DNA of 64,000 bases from Stenopsyche tienmushanensis (lineage: Eukaryota; Arthropoda; Insecta; Trichoptera; Stenopsychidae): contig WACJ01000405.1 of NCBI GenBank assembly GCA_008973525.1, positions 62,001 to 126,000 on the forward strand. The letters are read 5' to 3'. The notes under the pieces were generated by a model that made no database searches, was not told the DNA's origin, and was given only the letters and a program-made list of their open reading frames with translations. The translations under genes were made by a program, and so were the position numbers. Positions 12,632 to 25,417 of the stretch are shown piece by piece. Every line of letters begins with the position of its first letter. Within the stretch, counting starts at the first letter, position 1.

Positions 12632-15212
12632 AAAAACAGGCAAGTCTTTCATCAAATGTACTTTCATTATTGTCATACTGCTTTGTAATGCGATCATTAA
12701 GCGACATTTACAGTACATAATTGCATCGCAAAAGATATGAGAATCCAGGACATTTGAGACGAAGTTTGGATACCTGAATATTGCATATTATACATATTTA
12801 TTTGGAGTCCAAATTTAGGCAATGGAAATTTTTATTCGATATCAACACAGTTGTAATATAGTAAATATTCTTGATCGATCACCTCAAATTATATTTATCT
12901 TGGTTCTTAAAAAAAATATTGTTACTTAAAATACATTGTTTGCGTACTCAAAAAAATATTTTTTCTAGTTCTAAATTTGTTACAGAAAATTATCGTGAAA
13001 TTTTAATGTAACGAAAAGAAAAAATAATAATTTTCCTTATTACAACTGACAAATATTTTCATATGAAATGTCCGATTTTGTAAGACTTGCTAAACCTAGA
13101 AAATATTATATTATACACAGTTATTCGTCGTTTCCTTTTATTGAAATTAATAGATAAAAATTAGTCAACCCTCTTATAATACGTTATCTAAGAACACGGT
13201 TTCGCTTAACAACCCTCGTACAATACATTTATTTACTACGTGGTTAGATGTATGTATTATGTAAATTTAATTTTGTAATTTTATTTGAGACATAAGATGC
13301 AAATAACTAAAAATCGTAAATCAATATTAATTACAAATGTTCAGTTATAATATCTGGTTTATTTATTGGGGGAAAAGCTGTGTAAAAACATATATAAATG
13401 GCGATAAGATCATCAGAAATTTTAATTGATGATATGCTGATGTTATTAATGGATTCGAATTCTGATCAAGTGGTCGAAGAATTTTCAAGTAGACTTAGTT
13501 AAATTTGCATGAAAATTAGAAATTTCATATGAAAAACTCGATAAATATTGATAATCATTTATTATTGTTGAAAATTTTAATATTGTGGCTGCATCTTTCA
13601 ATTAATGGTCTAATTTTTGCGCGATTTTGATTTACGCGATAATTGAAAATATCGTGCAAACGAATTCTCAGCATAAAATAAGAATTTAATATCTGATTTT
13701 AACGATTCAAATTATTATAGTGATATTAACCGATGTCAATAAATTTGTATCGCGACATAGATATTTAAGTAGGCATATTATTTAGTCTTACCTTATTGAA
13801 TTCACACATCTTGATGAACAAAACTCTATGATTACGAGATGAATGGTACTAAGTAGTGATGGGAAATATTCTAAAATTAATGTCATGTTGATGAATAAGA
13901 TTCGAAATAGACTTCTTGTGGACACTTTGATGTGTAACTGTTAAAATACTGTCAATAAAAATGAAAGTCTGTAAAACCGATTGATAATAATTTCTTCTTT
14001 TTAACACTATCTATAGCCCAACGAACATTTTAAGCCGAAGATCTACAGACTTATCACAATATAAAAGCCAATATTTGTAAGAGGATAACGTAACGAGATT
14101 TGAAGCCACACTGCAAATGCTTAATATTTGATTTTTAAATGCATTTTAACGAACAATTTTGTAAATGTGTTCAACAGACAGACATACACAAATATTAAAA
14201 TTAAATTATTTTGACTTCCATATGAAATCTTGTTTGTCATATTGCGAAGAAATTTCATCATCAAATTTTTGGTACACAGATTAGCACAATATTAAATTCT
14301 TCAATAACATAGCTTATTTTCCCAACTGCAAAAATAATTATTTTATTGTTGTTTGTCTGCAATGTGCATTGATTGAAGTTGTGCTAAGTATTGTACTTAA
14401 AAAGTAGTGGCAAATTTTCATTCTAACATTGCTATGATAAACAAGATAAATTAAGTTTTTATATCTCACGATAAATTTTCCATCAAAGGCCATCAACACT
14501 CAGCATATTTAACAACATTTCTTAAACGAAATATGCTAAACAATTGGAAAAAAACAACATTTTTTGGGTCAACATCCATATTAGCAATACGAAATTGATG
14601 GCTTAACCTTTCCATGTTTGTCAAGGATTATTTCGTGCAAATATTTATGGAGCCGGTTCTCTATCAATTTTTCGACGAAATGAGGAGACTTAGCATGAAT
14701 GAATGGTCGAAAAACATTTATTTCTAGGAACAAGCTCCGAATGCCAAGCTGAGTGATATTTCATTCGAGTATCGCAAGAAGATATGGCGAATTCATTTCT
14801 GAAAATAGAGCTGGAGTAAATTCGAAAGAAATGTGTTTGCCATATATTATTTTGGAGAACATCCGACTGTTTTAGTGATAAAATAAAAATGCATCTTGCA
14901 TTCTTTTGGAACGGCTCAAGCATCTAAATATTTTTGATTTGATGTCCAATATATTGTTTAACTGTTGTAAAAGTCGTAAAATCTTATCTGTGAGATGGGA
15001 ATTCTTGTATGTGACCAGAATTTAAAATTTATTTTATTGGCGAGAAATTTAAGGATTAACCATTTTTTAACCAACTCTTTAATAGGTTCACATAAATTCG
15101 ATCACGCAAGTGATCATTAAAATTTTAAATCCCCGACGACATAAAAGTCACCAACCAACTCCTCCCTTCGTTAAATAAAAATTAATTCATTATAATCTTC
15201 AATTTTACTTTA
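12632..15212. other. AT-rich stretch with one solo transposon-like terminus
   Basis: No gene recognised. At 13164-13188 the phrase AGTCAACCCTCTTATAATAC resembles the pogo/Tigger terminus at 19555 (CAGTCGACCCTCCTATAACG). It is a probable solo end of a related element, with no partner found. Confidence 0.35.
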
Positions 15213-15250
15213 TTAACTCTTTGACTGCTACGGTGTGTTTTGAAGAACAG
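15213..15250 (+). mobile_element. Possible piggyBac-like terminus (TTAA)
   Basis: TTAACTCTTTGACTGCTACG at 15213-15232. It resembles a general TTAACCCTTTGxCTGCC-type terminus, with loosely similar sites at 22229, 30180 and 60422. No partner end or transposase is visible, so the call is weak. Confidence 0.25.
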
Positions 15251-15587
15251 AAGTTTGCTATCATCCTTTTTTTTGTTTGATACCCTGATGTAAGGAATCT
15301 ATTCACATTCGAGTATTTTGTAGCCATCAATGGTCCAATAGCGATTGTTGTTTGTAGTACTTATTAGTTTTAAAATCGACGATATATCGTTATTTAGCAT
15401 CCAGAGAGCTAAATAATTGATGCTCAATTGAATTAATGCCAGTTGTTGAATAAAAATAAAACACAAAGACAATCACATTAAAAGACTATGGAGTGATGAC
15501 AGCTATGTACTGAAATTTTAAAGTAAACATAATTTCCACCATATCCACATACAAATATATATTTTAGAAATAGTATATACAGTAGAC

Positions 15588-15712
15588 CTATGGTAATCTA
15601 ACAAAAGTTTTGCAAGGAGGTGTCGGATTGTCTCATCTGTCGGACTATAGAGTACTGTTCCCGACCCCTTGTAGTCCGGAATTTTTTAGAAAGGAGTACT
15701 TGTAATCCGAAA
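15588..15712. mobile_element. Solo pogo/Tigger-like terminus
   Basis: CAGTAGACCTATGGTAATCT follows TATA at 15588, as expected for a TA target. Downstream are three related phrases, GTCGGATTGTCTCATC, GTCGGACTATAGAGTA and GTAGTCCGGA, and finally TTGTAATCCG. Repeated ATxCGGATTATAGAG-like phrases are common near Tigger ends. There is no transposase and no clear right end before the next element at 16027. Confidence 0.4.
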
Positions 15713-16026
15713 AAAATATGAAAATTATGAGATATACATAGACAATACGAGGATTCGTATTATAGAATTAAACGTCATAAACACAATGACCATAACAGTT
15801 ATAAACAATAAAAATCTGTTACCGTCATCAGATGTATTCCATCATGATTTTTGAAGCGTTTTGTCCTTGTTAGCTATAAAATTTGTCATCGTCTTGTAAA
15901 ACAACTTTCATGGCCAATATGGGTCCAGAAATAAGCGTGTGTCTTCCACCCTAATTAATACTAAATTATTTTTTGTTATAAGCATAATGTTAACATAAGA
16001 AGTAAGCTATTGAGCATAATTATATA

Positions 16027-17193
16027 CAGTTGAACCTCGATTATCTGGTCTAATTGGAGATGAAAGTAGTCAGGATAATGAAAATCCAGATAATAAAAAA
16101 AAACAAAATTGACAGGGAAAGTATGAATAATTTTGTCTAGATGTAAATACACATATAATATATACTTTTTTTATTAAAAAAATCAATAATCGCAAATAAT
16201 CATAAGATATATAAGTTGTCCTGAATTACACTCAACATGGTTCATAAGACATTTCATGGTGACATTTAAACACTAAAAAGCTTCAGAATGTGTAAGACCA
16301 ATATCTCCCCTCTTCGCAAATCTCTTCTCCGTCTTCTCGATCTTTTTCTTCTGAGGCAGATATTTCTTTAATGATTTCCTTATCATACAAAATTTGGAAT
16401 CCAGGATCGTTTGCATCACAGTTTAACCACTCGATTACATCTTCTTCGTTGAATTAATAAGCACATATGGAAATGTGTGCTATTGCTTCCACAATGTTTC
16501 CTATATCAGGTTCTACCACGTTACTGGAATTTACTAAAGGTCTTTTCAAAAAAATTTTTTTGTTGACTTTTGATATTTTTAAAGCATCTGGGGTTCTTTG
16601 ATTTTCCAACGACAAACAGTGATAGTCTGTGTCTGCCTGCTGCATTTGCATACATCAATACAGTGACACGTTCTTTACTAGTTTTGTATCCAGGTGAAGT
16701 ATTTTCACGTCTTGATGCTAAAGATTTGTTGAGTAGTTTTTTCCAAATTAAGCCGGTATCATCAGCATTGTATTTAAATTCTTCGTCGAATCCTTCCTTT
16801 TCCACAAATTGCTTCAATGTGTCAATTAATGTGTTTGCTGAATGTCAGTAGAAAGTTTTTACATATGAATTTGAAGTTCCCTGATACCATGTCGTCATTT
16901 AATTTTTTTAAGCCAGTCCGAACATGCTTTGAAGGTGGTATTTCCACTGAATTTTGTATTGGCTGTCCAGTTGATCATCTTTGTATGAACCACATAAAAA
17001 TACACTCGTCTTTTGTATTTACTAACTTTTCGCTTTGAGCCTCCATCTTCTGATACTAAACAATTAGCAAATTTCTTAATATGCAATCCATCACTTATGG
17101 GAGCAAAAGTGAACAGATTTTTCCACGTGCAAATCAGCAAATTATAATTTATTTGTTTTATTTTGAACAATCCAGATAATTGAGGTTCTACTG
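16027..17193 (-). mobile_element. pogo/Tigger-like DNA transposon, internally deleted
   Basis: Both ends are visible. The left starts CAGTTGAACCTCGATTATCT at 16027 and the right is its inverted match ending TTGAGGTTCTACTG at 17193, about 20 of 22 positions identical. TA flanks each end (16025-16026 and 17194-17195), the target site of pogo/Tigger elements. The 1,167-bp element carries a minus-strand transposase that lacks much of its catalytic core, so it would move only with enzyme from another copy. A solo terminus of a related family lies 300 bp to the left. Confidence 0.8.
16287..17170 (-). pseudogene. Broken pogo/Tigger (CENP-B/jerky-type) transposase
   Basis: Three minus-strand pieces appear in order. 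The first, near 16895-17040, reads GNTTFKACSDWLKKIK, the end of the DNA-binding CENP-B-type helix-turn-helix region. The second (16521-16817) reads EFKYNADDTGLIWKKLLNKS, then SPGYKTSKERVTVLMYANA and VVGKSKNPRCFKNI, the start of the DDE_1 catalytic domain with its first Asp in the DDTG block (DETG in most relatives). The third (16287-16453) reads EEDVIEWLNCDANDPGFQIL followed by an acidic tail, typical of the protein's C-terminus. The segment holding the second and third catalytic acids is missing between the last two pieces, and several frameshifts separate the blocks. Confidence 0.75.
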
Positions 17194-17195
17194 TA

Positions 17196-18699
17196 TTTTC
17201 ATTGATAATCTCAGCCCACTGTGCTTATTTATTGCGTGATCTTCCAAACTAATAAATCACTTTTTTCAGAGGCACATTCAGTATGGACATAGTCCAGTGT
17301 TTCTCTTTCATTTTTGACGCTATCTTAGTGCAATATATTTGTTTTCACAATGCGCTGTCAACGTGAACTGTCCCACAGGAAGATATGTAGCATTGGCTGT
17401 CCGAGGAAGGGTTGGATACCGCAGGCCCGTTTTTTTCCTTGATATATGCGCAGCTGATTGTGGCTATTAGAGAAGAGTTATACATGGAAAAAGCTACTGC
17501 AGTTGATGGAGCGTTGATAATCGCGCTTAAGCTTGCCAGGCCGCAAAATAAGGGTGGTTTTAAAACATCATTATTGTTGTAGGCGAATTTAACTTTAAAT
17601 CTGCCAAATTTATGGCACTTTAATACGAGCCAAAACGAACCATTACGTTTTCATTCGAAGCAAACTTTAAATAATCAACATCATTAATATAGGCAGACAG
17701 TGAGCTCACAATGAAAAAAGAAGCATTTGTGATATGAAAGGAATAATTAATCAAAAGTTTTCTCGAGACCTAGTTGAAATATTTCTAAATGTGTATTAAA
17801 TCCAGAATTTTCGCAGCGGGAAGATTACTAACACAATTATGTGCGATTTTGTGATTTGATTTTAATGGCGCAGATGGCAGCAACGCCGGGAGGCGTCCAT
17901 GTTTTTAAAATTGAAGATCTGCCAAGATAAACATGTCGATCGTATTTAAACAATATAGTCATAAAATTGAGATTTTTATTATGCTTATCGACATTCGGAA
18001 GTCTATTAAACCTATTTATTTTTCTTTTAAAGATCCATAGATTGTATAATAAAGTTGTTTATTGTTTTTCAAATGTATACTAACTGTACTAAGTGTGAAG
18101 TTAGCGTCAATATCACATGAAAGTCAAACCGCTGAAAACGATGGATTTATGGATGCATTAATATTTTCAGAGAAGAATTTAAGATATTTATTGACGTATG
18201 TTAGAAGCGATGTGCTTTTTCTTTGTTGAGCAAAGAAAGCAGGTGGAAATCGATTTTAAGCTCAATAGCCCGACCAACGTCAGTGTCTCAATTCTATTTT
18301 ATAGGTTGCTTATGTTTCTCCAGAGATAGCTACTTACAGCTTGGAAACCTTGCTTAAGTTATTTGGGCTGGATTCAAATACCATTCTATGAAATGTATCA
18401 TAAATCACCTGTTGATATATAATAGTTATTTTTATAAACGAATCAAGGGCTCATATATATAGCTTCCATTTTTAATACGTTAATGATATTTTGTCTTTGG
18501 GTATACAATACATTTTTATTAAAAGGTATTCCAATTAGAACTAGAAATATATAATAATATCATTTAATTCCAAAGGAAATTGACTTGACGGTTTTTTAGC
18601 TGGAAATTTGTGAGTCCCTGTCTGGATAAATAGCAAATATAAACGAGCTAATCAAAATATATAATGACTTAAGAAATGTTTCAGTTGCAGTTATCTTTA
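17196..18699. other. AT-rich stretch, nothing recognised
   Basis: A short GC-richer patch at 17340-17530 and 17860-17900 holds no recognisable frame. Confidence 0.35.
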
Positions 18700-19340
18700 C
18701 GACACAAATAACGGTTTTATCGGTCTTTGGTTCAGTTTAAGCTCAAAGCCTTGTTATTTAGCATCCGGGCGTTCCCACGGAAGCACAATACACACATTGC
18801 CTTAAATCAATGTTTAGATTTTTAAAAATACATGTTCCAAAGAAATTTTCAAAATTTAAATGATTTACGGAGTTATGGCTATTTTAGTGATGCGGCAACT
18901 AAGTTCTACCAAAATGAAATATTTAAACGCGTTTTTATCGAAACTACTCTTTTCTACACGGTTGACATGATATCTCAAGTTCTGATCTGATTTTTTTTTT
19001 TAAATTAAATTCGAACCTTTTCTATATAAACCGTTATTGTTCCTACCAGATTTATATCGAAACTTTGTTTTTAACTATTAAAAAAAAAAAACTGCCAAAA
19101 AATGACTTTTTTAAATATTTGACATTTTGTGAAAATAAAATAATTTATTTTCTTTCAGGTAGAAATCATAGTGACATTTTGATAAATTAAAAATGTTTTA
19201 ATTTTTAAAAATTTTAGATGATTAAAAAGGTTGAAATCGTGTCAACCAGGATACATTCTTTTTTTATCCCTAACATTTTACCAGCTTTTAACTTTTTTAA
19301 TTAATTAATTTAATTATTTTTGTTTTTTTATGTTCTAAAA
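18700..19340. repeat. Degenerate dispersed repeat fragments
   Basis: 18700-18750 (ACAAATAACGGTTTTATCGG then CTTTGGTTCAGTTT) resembles the interior of the hAT-type MITE at 2653-3038. From about 18900, AACGCGTTTTTATCGAAACT recurs as AACGCGTTTTTATCGAAACC at 55492 inside the TTAA element and, inverted, near 6127. Termini cannot be placed. Confidence 0.35.
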
Positions 19341-19554
19341 ATGTCAATAGATATCTGATCAAAAAATGTATATAAAACACGCAAGATTTGTACCTTTTAC
19401 CCCATTAAACTACAACCAATTTAGTTGTATTAGGTTGGGAATTCTATAATGTTTAAATGTTGTTCTGAAAATAATCCCCGTTAATAATCTTAATAAAATC
19501 CCTATATTTTCAAAAATATCTACCAAAATCAGTCCAAATGTAAGAACGTATATA

Positions 19555-20923
19555 CAGTCGACCCTCCTATAACGGCGGGATGGGGACCAGAGTAGAAGAT
19601 GACTAAGAAGGCGATTACGTATCTCGCCCGGCCGCAACAGTCAGGGGACTTCAATGCGACAATTTTTTAAGTTATTTATTTTAATGCATTAGCGTACGAA
19701 GAATAAACTGGGGCTAGATATATTTTTAATTGTTTATTTATTTCAATCAATGGCTCGTGTGTGTAATTTTGGACAGGGAAGATTTTCCAAATTGAGTCCT
19801 TTCATCGCACGTGGTTTTAACGAACGGTTAATAACTAATGGTTTTATCAAAAAATCTCCTGAAGCATTACTGCAAAGGAATAACGTAATTCGATCTTTTG
19901 AAATTTTGAAGCCGGGAGCAGATTTCTCTATTTTAGATATGAACGTTCGTTCTGACATCTTTTTCCAATTTAGACCCGTCTCATCGGCTTAATCAACCTT
20001 CCGTTTGTATAATTGTCTTAAATTGATTTATAAAAATATTAGCAGCATCTTCGTCGGCTGAAAAACGTTCACTTTGTATTTTGATGTTATTTAAAGAAAA
20101 TCGTCTTTTAAATCCTTCAAACCATCCATTATTAGCGATAAATGTTTTCTTAGAGTCACGTTCTTTTTCTTTTAAATACTCAAACAATTTGATTGCTTTT
20201 CTTTTAATTAGATGTCTGTCCAGGGGTACATTTTTTTGATGACAAACTTTAATCCATATTATTAAACAGTTTTCTGTTCTAGCTAATAAATTATGTTTTA
20301 CACGAGCAATTTGATTTATACTGACTCCAATATTAATCTTTTTTTGAATCCTAGAAATTATAGATCTACTCCTATTAAATTCTTCAAATATTTTATTAAT
20401 TTCTCCGTATTATTATCTGCATTTTATAGGTTCCAAAATGTGTGCTTTTTGTTGTAGCGAAATACGTTCGGGTCCATTAGATAACATGGTTAAGAAATCA
20501 TAATAAATACATGAATATGTGATTTGATTGTTTTCTTTCACAGTTGTAAAGGATATAAATAAATTCAGTATAATTTAAAAACCATAAAATATTTAATTAC
20601 AAATGAATGAAATCGACGCTTACGGGAATAATTGTAACAGAGACCTTATTATGTTATTTGATAATATTATTATTAAGATAAAAAGATATGCACGTATTAC
20701 ATAATTAAATAGTTTTATTATAAAAAATCCCTGAACGGTGCATTAAAATCGTGTGAATCGATTAAGTTGATAAATGGTTCGACGGCTATAAAAGAACGGT
20801 CTTATCTCTCGAATGATATGACCAAAATATAATTATCCATTATAGGAGGGACCGTCGCAAAAAATCGGCGATTATATGGGGAAAAAGTCAGTATAAAAGT
20901 GTTCATTATAGCAGGGTCGACTG
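19555..20923 (-). mobile_element. pogo/Tigger-like DNA transposon, second family
   Basis: The left end CAGTCGACCCTCCTATAACG at 19555 and right end CATTATAGCAGGGTCGACTG finishing at 20923 are inverted matches (about 18 of 20). TA borders both sides (19553-19554, 20924-20925). The ends differ from those of the 16-kb element, so this is a different subfamily. The 1,369-bp body carries a broken minus-strand transposase. The last 10 kb of the left half of the window therefore holds two separate pogo-type insertions with the same coding orientation. Confidence 0.8.
19743..20450 (-). pseudogene. Broken pogo/Tigger transposase
   Basis: On the minus strand, roughly 20230-20450 gives an N-terminal region with EEFNRSRSIISRIQKKI and a TENCLIIWIKVCHQKNVPLD block, the second half of the CENP-B-type DNA-binding unit. 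19993-20187 continues with NNGWFEGFKRRFSLNNIKIQ then SERFSADEDAANIFINQFK. After a stop and shift, 19743-19958 gives APGFKISKDRITLFLCSNAS and KPLVINRSLKPRAMKGLN, the early catalytic domain. The DETG block falls in the damaged junction (about 19960-19990). The rest of the catalytic core and the C-terminus are absent. Confidence 0.75.
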
Positions 20924-20925
20924 TA

Positions 20926-21407
20926 TATATTTTGTATCACATTGTATTAAAAAACAAAATTATAAATAGTGCGAACTATGAGAAAATATTGGCATACATG
21001 CGTGTGAACAAATAAATTTGAGTTTTTTTATTTTGTGCTTTAAAAAATATTTTTTTATGCAAATAATTTTAAATTTTAAATCAACGTCTTAAGGAAAGTC
21101 ATACGGATTTATCTTAGCATATCTGAATTGCATTTCGTGAGTGTATCGCTCGGAACAATTGAGAAAGGGGTGAAGCGGAGCTAAACGATTCCAGCAGATT
21201 TCATCCCCGCAACTCAAACACACCCATACCTCAAGGAAAGGCATTAAATTAACACGTTGCATTTTGTCGCTCGAAATTCAAGATAAGATGCCAACCAAGC
21301 TCGGAGCCAAATGGGGAGAAGGAAATAATATTCATCCTAAACTACAGGATTTGGCCCGCGATACGCCAGGTATGCACGTAGATTGGCAATAAAATTTCAT
21401 ATTCCAC
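20926..21407. other. Stretch without recognised feature
   Basis: AT-rich to 21100, then closer to balanced composition leading into the open region at 21.4 kb. Confidence 0.35.
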
Positions 21408-22032
21408 GTGGGGGCGAATCTAGACGCGTGCCTCGCGAATATTTCCCTCATCATTAAGCACACCACAAATCCTCAGTGCATACTTCCCCTAGGCTGTTTT
21501 GGCTTGACAATAGGCGGCATTCCTGCGCAGGATCCTTATTGTCTGCCTAGATATGAAGAAAGCGCACCCCGCCACCCCATGGAAATATTCCATTGAACCA
21601 GCCGAATCCTTCACGCCACTCCGGGTATTGATTTTGGGCAATGAGCACATTATTTATAAATTTCGTCCTCTTCATGTCGTGTTTATTACGTTTACCGGTG
21701 GGGTGCACTCGTTTAGCGACGCAATTCTTCTGTGTCGTTGCACAGGGGGTGTTTGGGGGAGGTCTCCAGCTGAGACGTCGTTGCTCGTGAGATACGCGGT
21801 AACATTTTCAATGATAGAAAACCGATGGAAAACGTTCACACAGATGCTCATTAATAAAATGCCACAAGTGATGATGATGGCTTTTGCTTACAACGTAAGA
21901 CGGGTGGGTGCGCTTCAAGATTACCTATCCCCTAAAAACCAACGCCTATTTATCATCAAAAAATGCAAGAGGGTTGTCATAAGGTATTATATAATGCAAT
22001 ATTTCCAGCAAGCTTGTCTCTCAATGACATAA
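21408..22032 (+). other. Open, less AT-rich region of unknown nature
   Basis: Two overlapping plus-strand frames, 62 codons (21408-21596) and 159 codons (21553-22032), lie in DNA visibly less AT-rich than its surroundings. The 159-codon frame is among the longest in the window outside mobile elements. Its translation shows no signal peptide, clear domain or repeated motif, and matches no family I recognise. It could be an exon, part of an old element, or chance. I see no splice sites that clearly bound it. Confidence 0.2.
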
Positions 22033-22228
22033 GATTTTTAATAATATTTTTTTAAATATAAATATTAAAAATCACGATATCAATGAATGTTAAACAATAT
22101 GATAACAACGATTGTTGTTGACGTCATGATGCTCGAAAACGTTAATAAATTCAGGAACTTGTAACATTATTGTGGGCGAATAATTATAGTAGGTGGTGTA
22201 ATTTCGATAAATGCGATAGATTAACGTT

Positions 22229-22270
22229 TTAACCTTTTAACTGCCGGCGATTTTAGAGATATTAGAAATT
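22229..22270 (+). mobile_element. Possible piggyBac-like terminus (TTAA)
   Basis: TTAACCTTTTAACTGCCGGC at 22229-22248. Similar in form to 15213. No partner end identified. Confidence 0.25.
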
Positions 22271-22869
22271 ACGTAAAAAGTCGTTTGACTTGCATATTTT
22301 ATTATCTAAATGCGATTTGTATGCCCTAGCATATGCATGTATACGACATGCTTTACTGCGTGATCATTTACGAGTTTTGAGCATTTCTTGTTCAGGGTTG
22401 TCACTTTACATAATTCATACATTTTTGTAAATATTATGTTCACGTCATTAAAATTGATTGTTTATTTAATGTTGTCGCAATTTATATTTTAATAGATATT
22501 TTAAAAAATATTGAATCAATTGAAATACACATTTATTTACATTAATGTTTTAAAAATTCTCATGGGTGTGATAAATTTGACATGGTTCTACACAAAATGA
22601 TACATCGCACTGTATAAAAACATATTTTGTATTTGTTCTTTTTTGAAGAGGACCAAACAAGGCATCTTCTTCTTTTCAAACACATTTTTGGATTCATCAA
22701 TATGTGTCCCTAACATAATAATTTTTTTCTTCTTCTTTCTTCTTGTATCAATTTAATTGTGACATTTTATGTCTTTTTGTGGACAAATTGCGTCTAGTTA
22801 ACGACATCTATCAAGATTCTAACGTATGCATTACTTCATGTCGTGTGATGATGCGTATGAAGGGGGAAT
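22271..22869. other. AT-rich stretch, nothing recognised
   Basis: No supported feature. Confidence 0.35.
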
Positions 22870-22912
22870 CGTTTGGCTGCGGGAAGGACATCTTCCCGCT
22901 GGTTCATAGCTG
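22870..22912 (+). repeat. GC-rich hairpin repeat family, copy 2 (short)
   Basis: CGTTTGGCTGCGGGAAGGAC followed by ATCTTCCCGCTGGTTCA. It matches the palindrome of the 25.4-kb copy and can itself fold (GCGGGAAGG against TCTTCCCGC). The flanking parts of the longer copies are absent or diverged. Confidence 0.5.
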
Positions 22913-25417
22913 CAACTTCTTTCTCTCCGTAAATTAAAGGTAATAGTTAAGATGAGAGGGTTTTTGTTAGTACCAGACCACCTCCATCTTATTATTCGGC
23001 TTCACCGCGGCTCGATAGAAGAACAAACCCACGTGGGAGCGCAACTGTTTTAAAGAATTCGTGGGAGTGGGGAGTAACTCAGGGAATTTACTCCAAGAGA
23101 ACCCTGTCCCGCAGCGTATTTGATGCAGATAATATAAATATGATTCTTTTCCAATAATTGCCATCGACGGAGCCCTAATTCTGTTCATTGTCACTTTGGT
23201 GATAATGATGGGTAAAATATTTTTGTATGATTTTATTAACTCCAAGAAATAAATATTACGTTATAAGCATATTATATATATATGACAAAAATAAATAAAT
23301 CCAATATGAAACGTAATTAAGAATAACTGAGTTTGAGTGTCATCTAGTGGTGATATTAATAATCAATTGTCCTGTTGTTTCCATTATTCGCTTAAAAACT
23401 AAAAGCATGGCATTAAAAATATAAAATCAATTATGTCGAAGCTTTCGGTAGGTAGTACTTCTGTGAAAAGCTCGGACATGGAAGCTCGCCAACTCGAACT
23501 GAACTGTAAATAAACGATGAACCACTTGATTTTATACTCGATTTGTCGATTCAATGGAAGCCTTATTAGATTCGTGCAATATTTTCAGGCATAAAATTTT
23601 ATCTATTCCATCAATAGTATAATATTGAAACAGAAATGGATGTTGCCTTATGATACTACAATATTTGAATGAAGTTATCCCCGTGCTATGGAAAATACGC
23701 TCAAATCACTAATAAACTAGTTTGCAAAAGTTTTGATTGGAATTCTCAGAATGTGGATATTTGTTTTCGTCTGATATATCGCCGATAAATATTTATCGGA
23801 CTCAATTTTATTATCAATACTTTCCGAATAAAGCGAATTGAATGTTAAGATCGATTGAAATTTTATTTTTCGACAGCTGAAAAGTTCTTCAAAGCATAAT
23901 TAAGACAGTAAATTACATCAAATTTGACATCGCATAATAGAAACGGGTCAATCAATGAAGGTTTCCGTTGATAAATATTTACCCAGACGTGTTTCATACT
24001 AAAGCAAATACATCTTTACATGTCTTGATTTATCAATGAAGTCAAATTCTTTGTATTAGCGATTTTGGTGAATGATTTCAAGTGTAAAAAACGTTGTTGA
24101 AATAAAATTTTCAGCGAATAAATCTATATCGAAATTCATGGTATTTCAGATATTTGATCCGACGAAAAGCTTCAAACGCGTGATAAAATCACATTTTTTA
24201 TTCAGTATTGAAAAATGATGATTTCATCGAACAAGAGCTCGTCTGCATTTGCAAAAAATGAATGTTTCAGAATTGAAAAAATAACCATCGCTGATGCTAT
24301 TTTGCTGTACGTCAGGGAGAGTTTGACATGAAGTCTGTAAAATGGAGTTATTTCATGTTTTCATTTCGAGTGAAAATGGTTTTTAGGACGCTTCAATCAC
24401 CTCGACTATTTTTTTAAAATAAAAATCAAATCACTTGATTAATTTACAATTAAATATAATACTTTGAGCAACTACAATTGAGCAAACAATGTCAAGGAAT
24501 TTATGATTTGTTAAAAATTAGCTTCTTATTTTTTGAGCGAAATTAATGATGAATATTATTTGGTCGTGTATAGGGCCATTAAAATTTGTTTACTTCCAAA
24601 ACTCTTTGTAATGTAGATCGTTAAATATAATGAATCGTAAAAAGTTGTTTAGGCTGTTGAGAGTACGATAATATCAACAACATAAATTGACGACTAGTTT
24701 GCTTAATTGATGTATGTCAGTTATTCTGTTATACCATAAGGTGAAACTATTAAAAAATAATTAAAAAGGCCTGACACACTAAGTAAATATCTATTTTTAT
24801 TTAGTCTTATGACTAAATTTGTCATTTGCTGATTTGTTTATAATTGATGTTAAATAATGTTACAATAGCAAATACAAACCCATATAATTGAATAATATTC
24901 ACAGTGTATTTTTACTGCCATCTATTGGCAAAGTGTGCGAAACATTTTAATAATTATAGATGATGCCATTGTGCGGCAAACTTATTTTGAATATGGAAGC
25001 TTCTAATATATGTTGAACTTCATCTGAAATCATAGATCTTGTATTTGATTTGGAGTGCAAAGGATTAAATTTAAAATTGGTCTGAAGATTTCATTTGGAG
25101 GACCCTTGAGGATTATTTGGCTTCTCGGATAGCGTCTTATTCAGATCGGAAAAAAGTCGATAAAGGGTCGAGAAGATTATCAGACAATTATAGTCAAGGT
25201 CAGCTTAAAACGACAGAGAGAAATGTCTTTTATTTTGAAGAGGTCCAACTCTCCCCTCCAGTTAGCGCACATAGATATATTAGAAAGAAGAATCGTAACG
25301 CCAAGTTTTCGTGTCTCGAAAGATTAATGTTTTTTGCATTAGACAGTTTTCATTATATACAAATTTGAATTCCTACAAAATTATCAAAAATGCATTTGTT
25401 ACGTACGGAGCGGGGGC
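22913..25417. other. Mostly AT-rich stretch, no gene
   Basis: Minus-strand frame 22967-23245 (92 codons) and plus-strand frame 25117-25368 (83 codons) have no recognisable motif. Two CTCF-like motifs (23338, 24916) are described in the findings. Confidence 0.35.
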
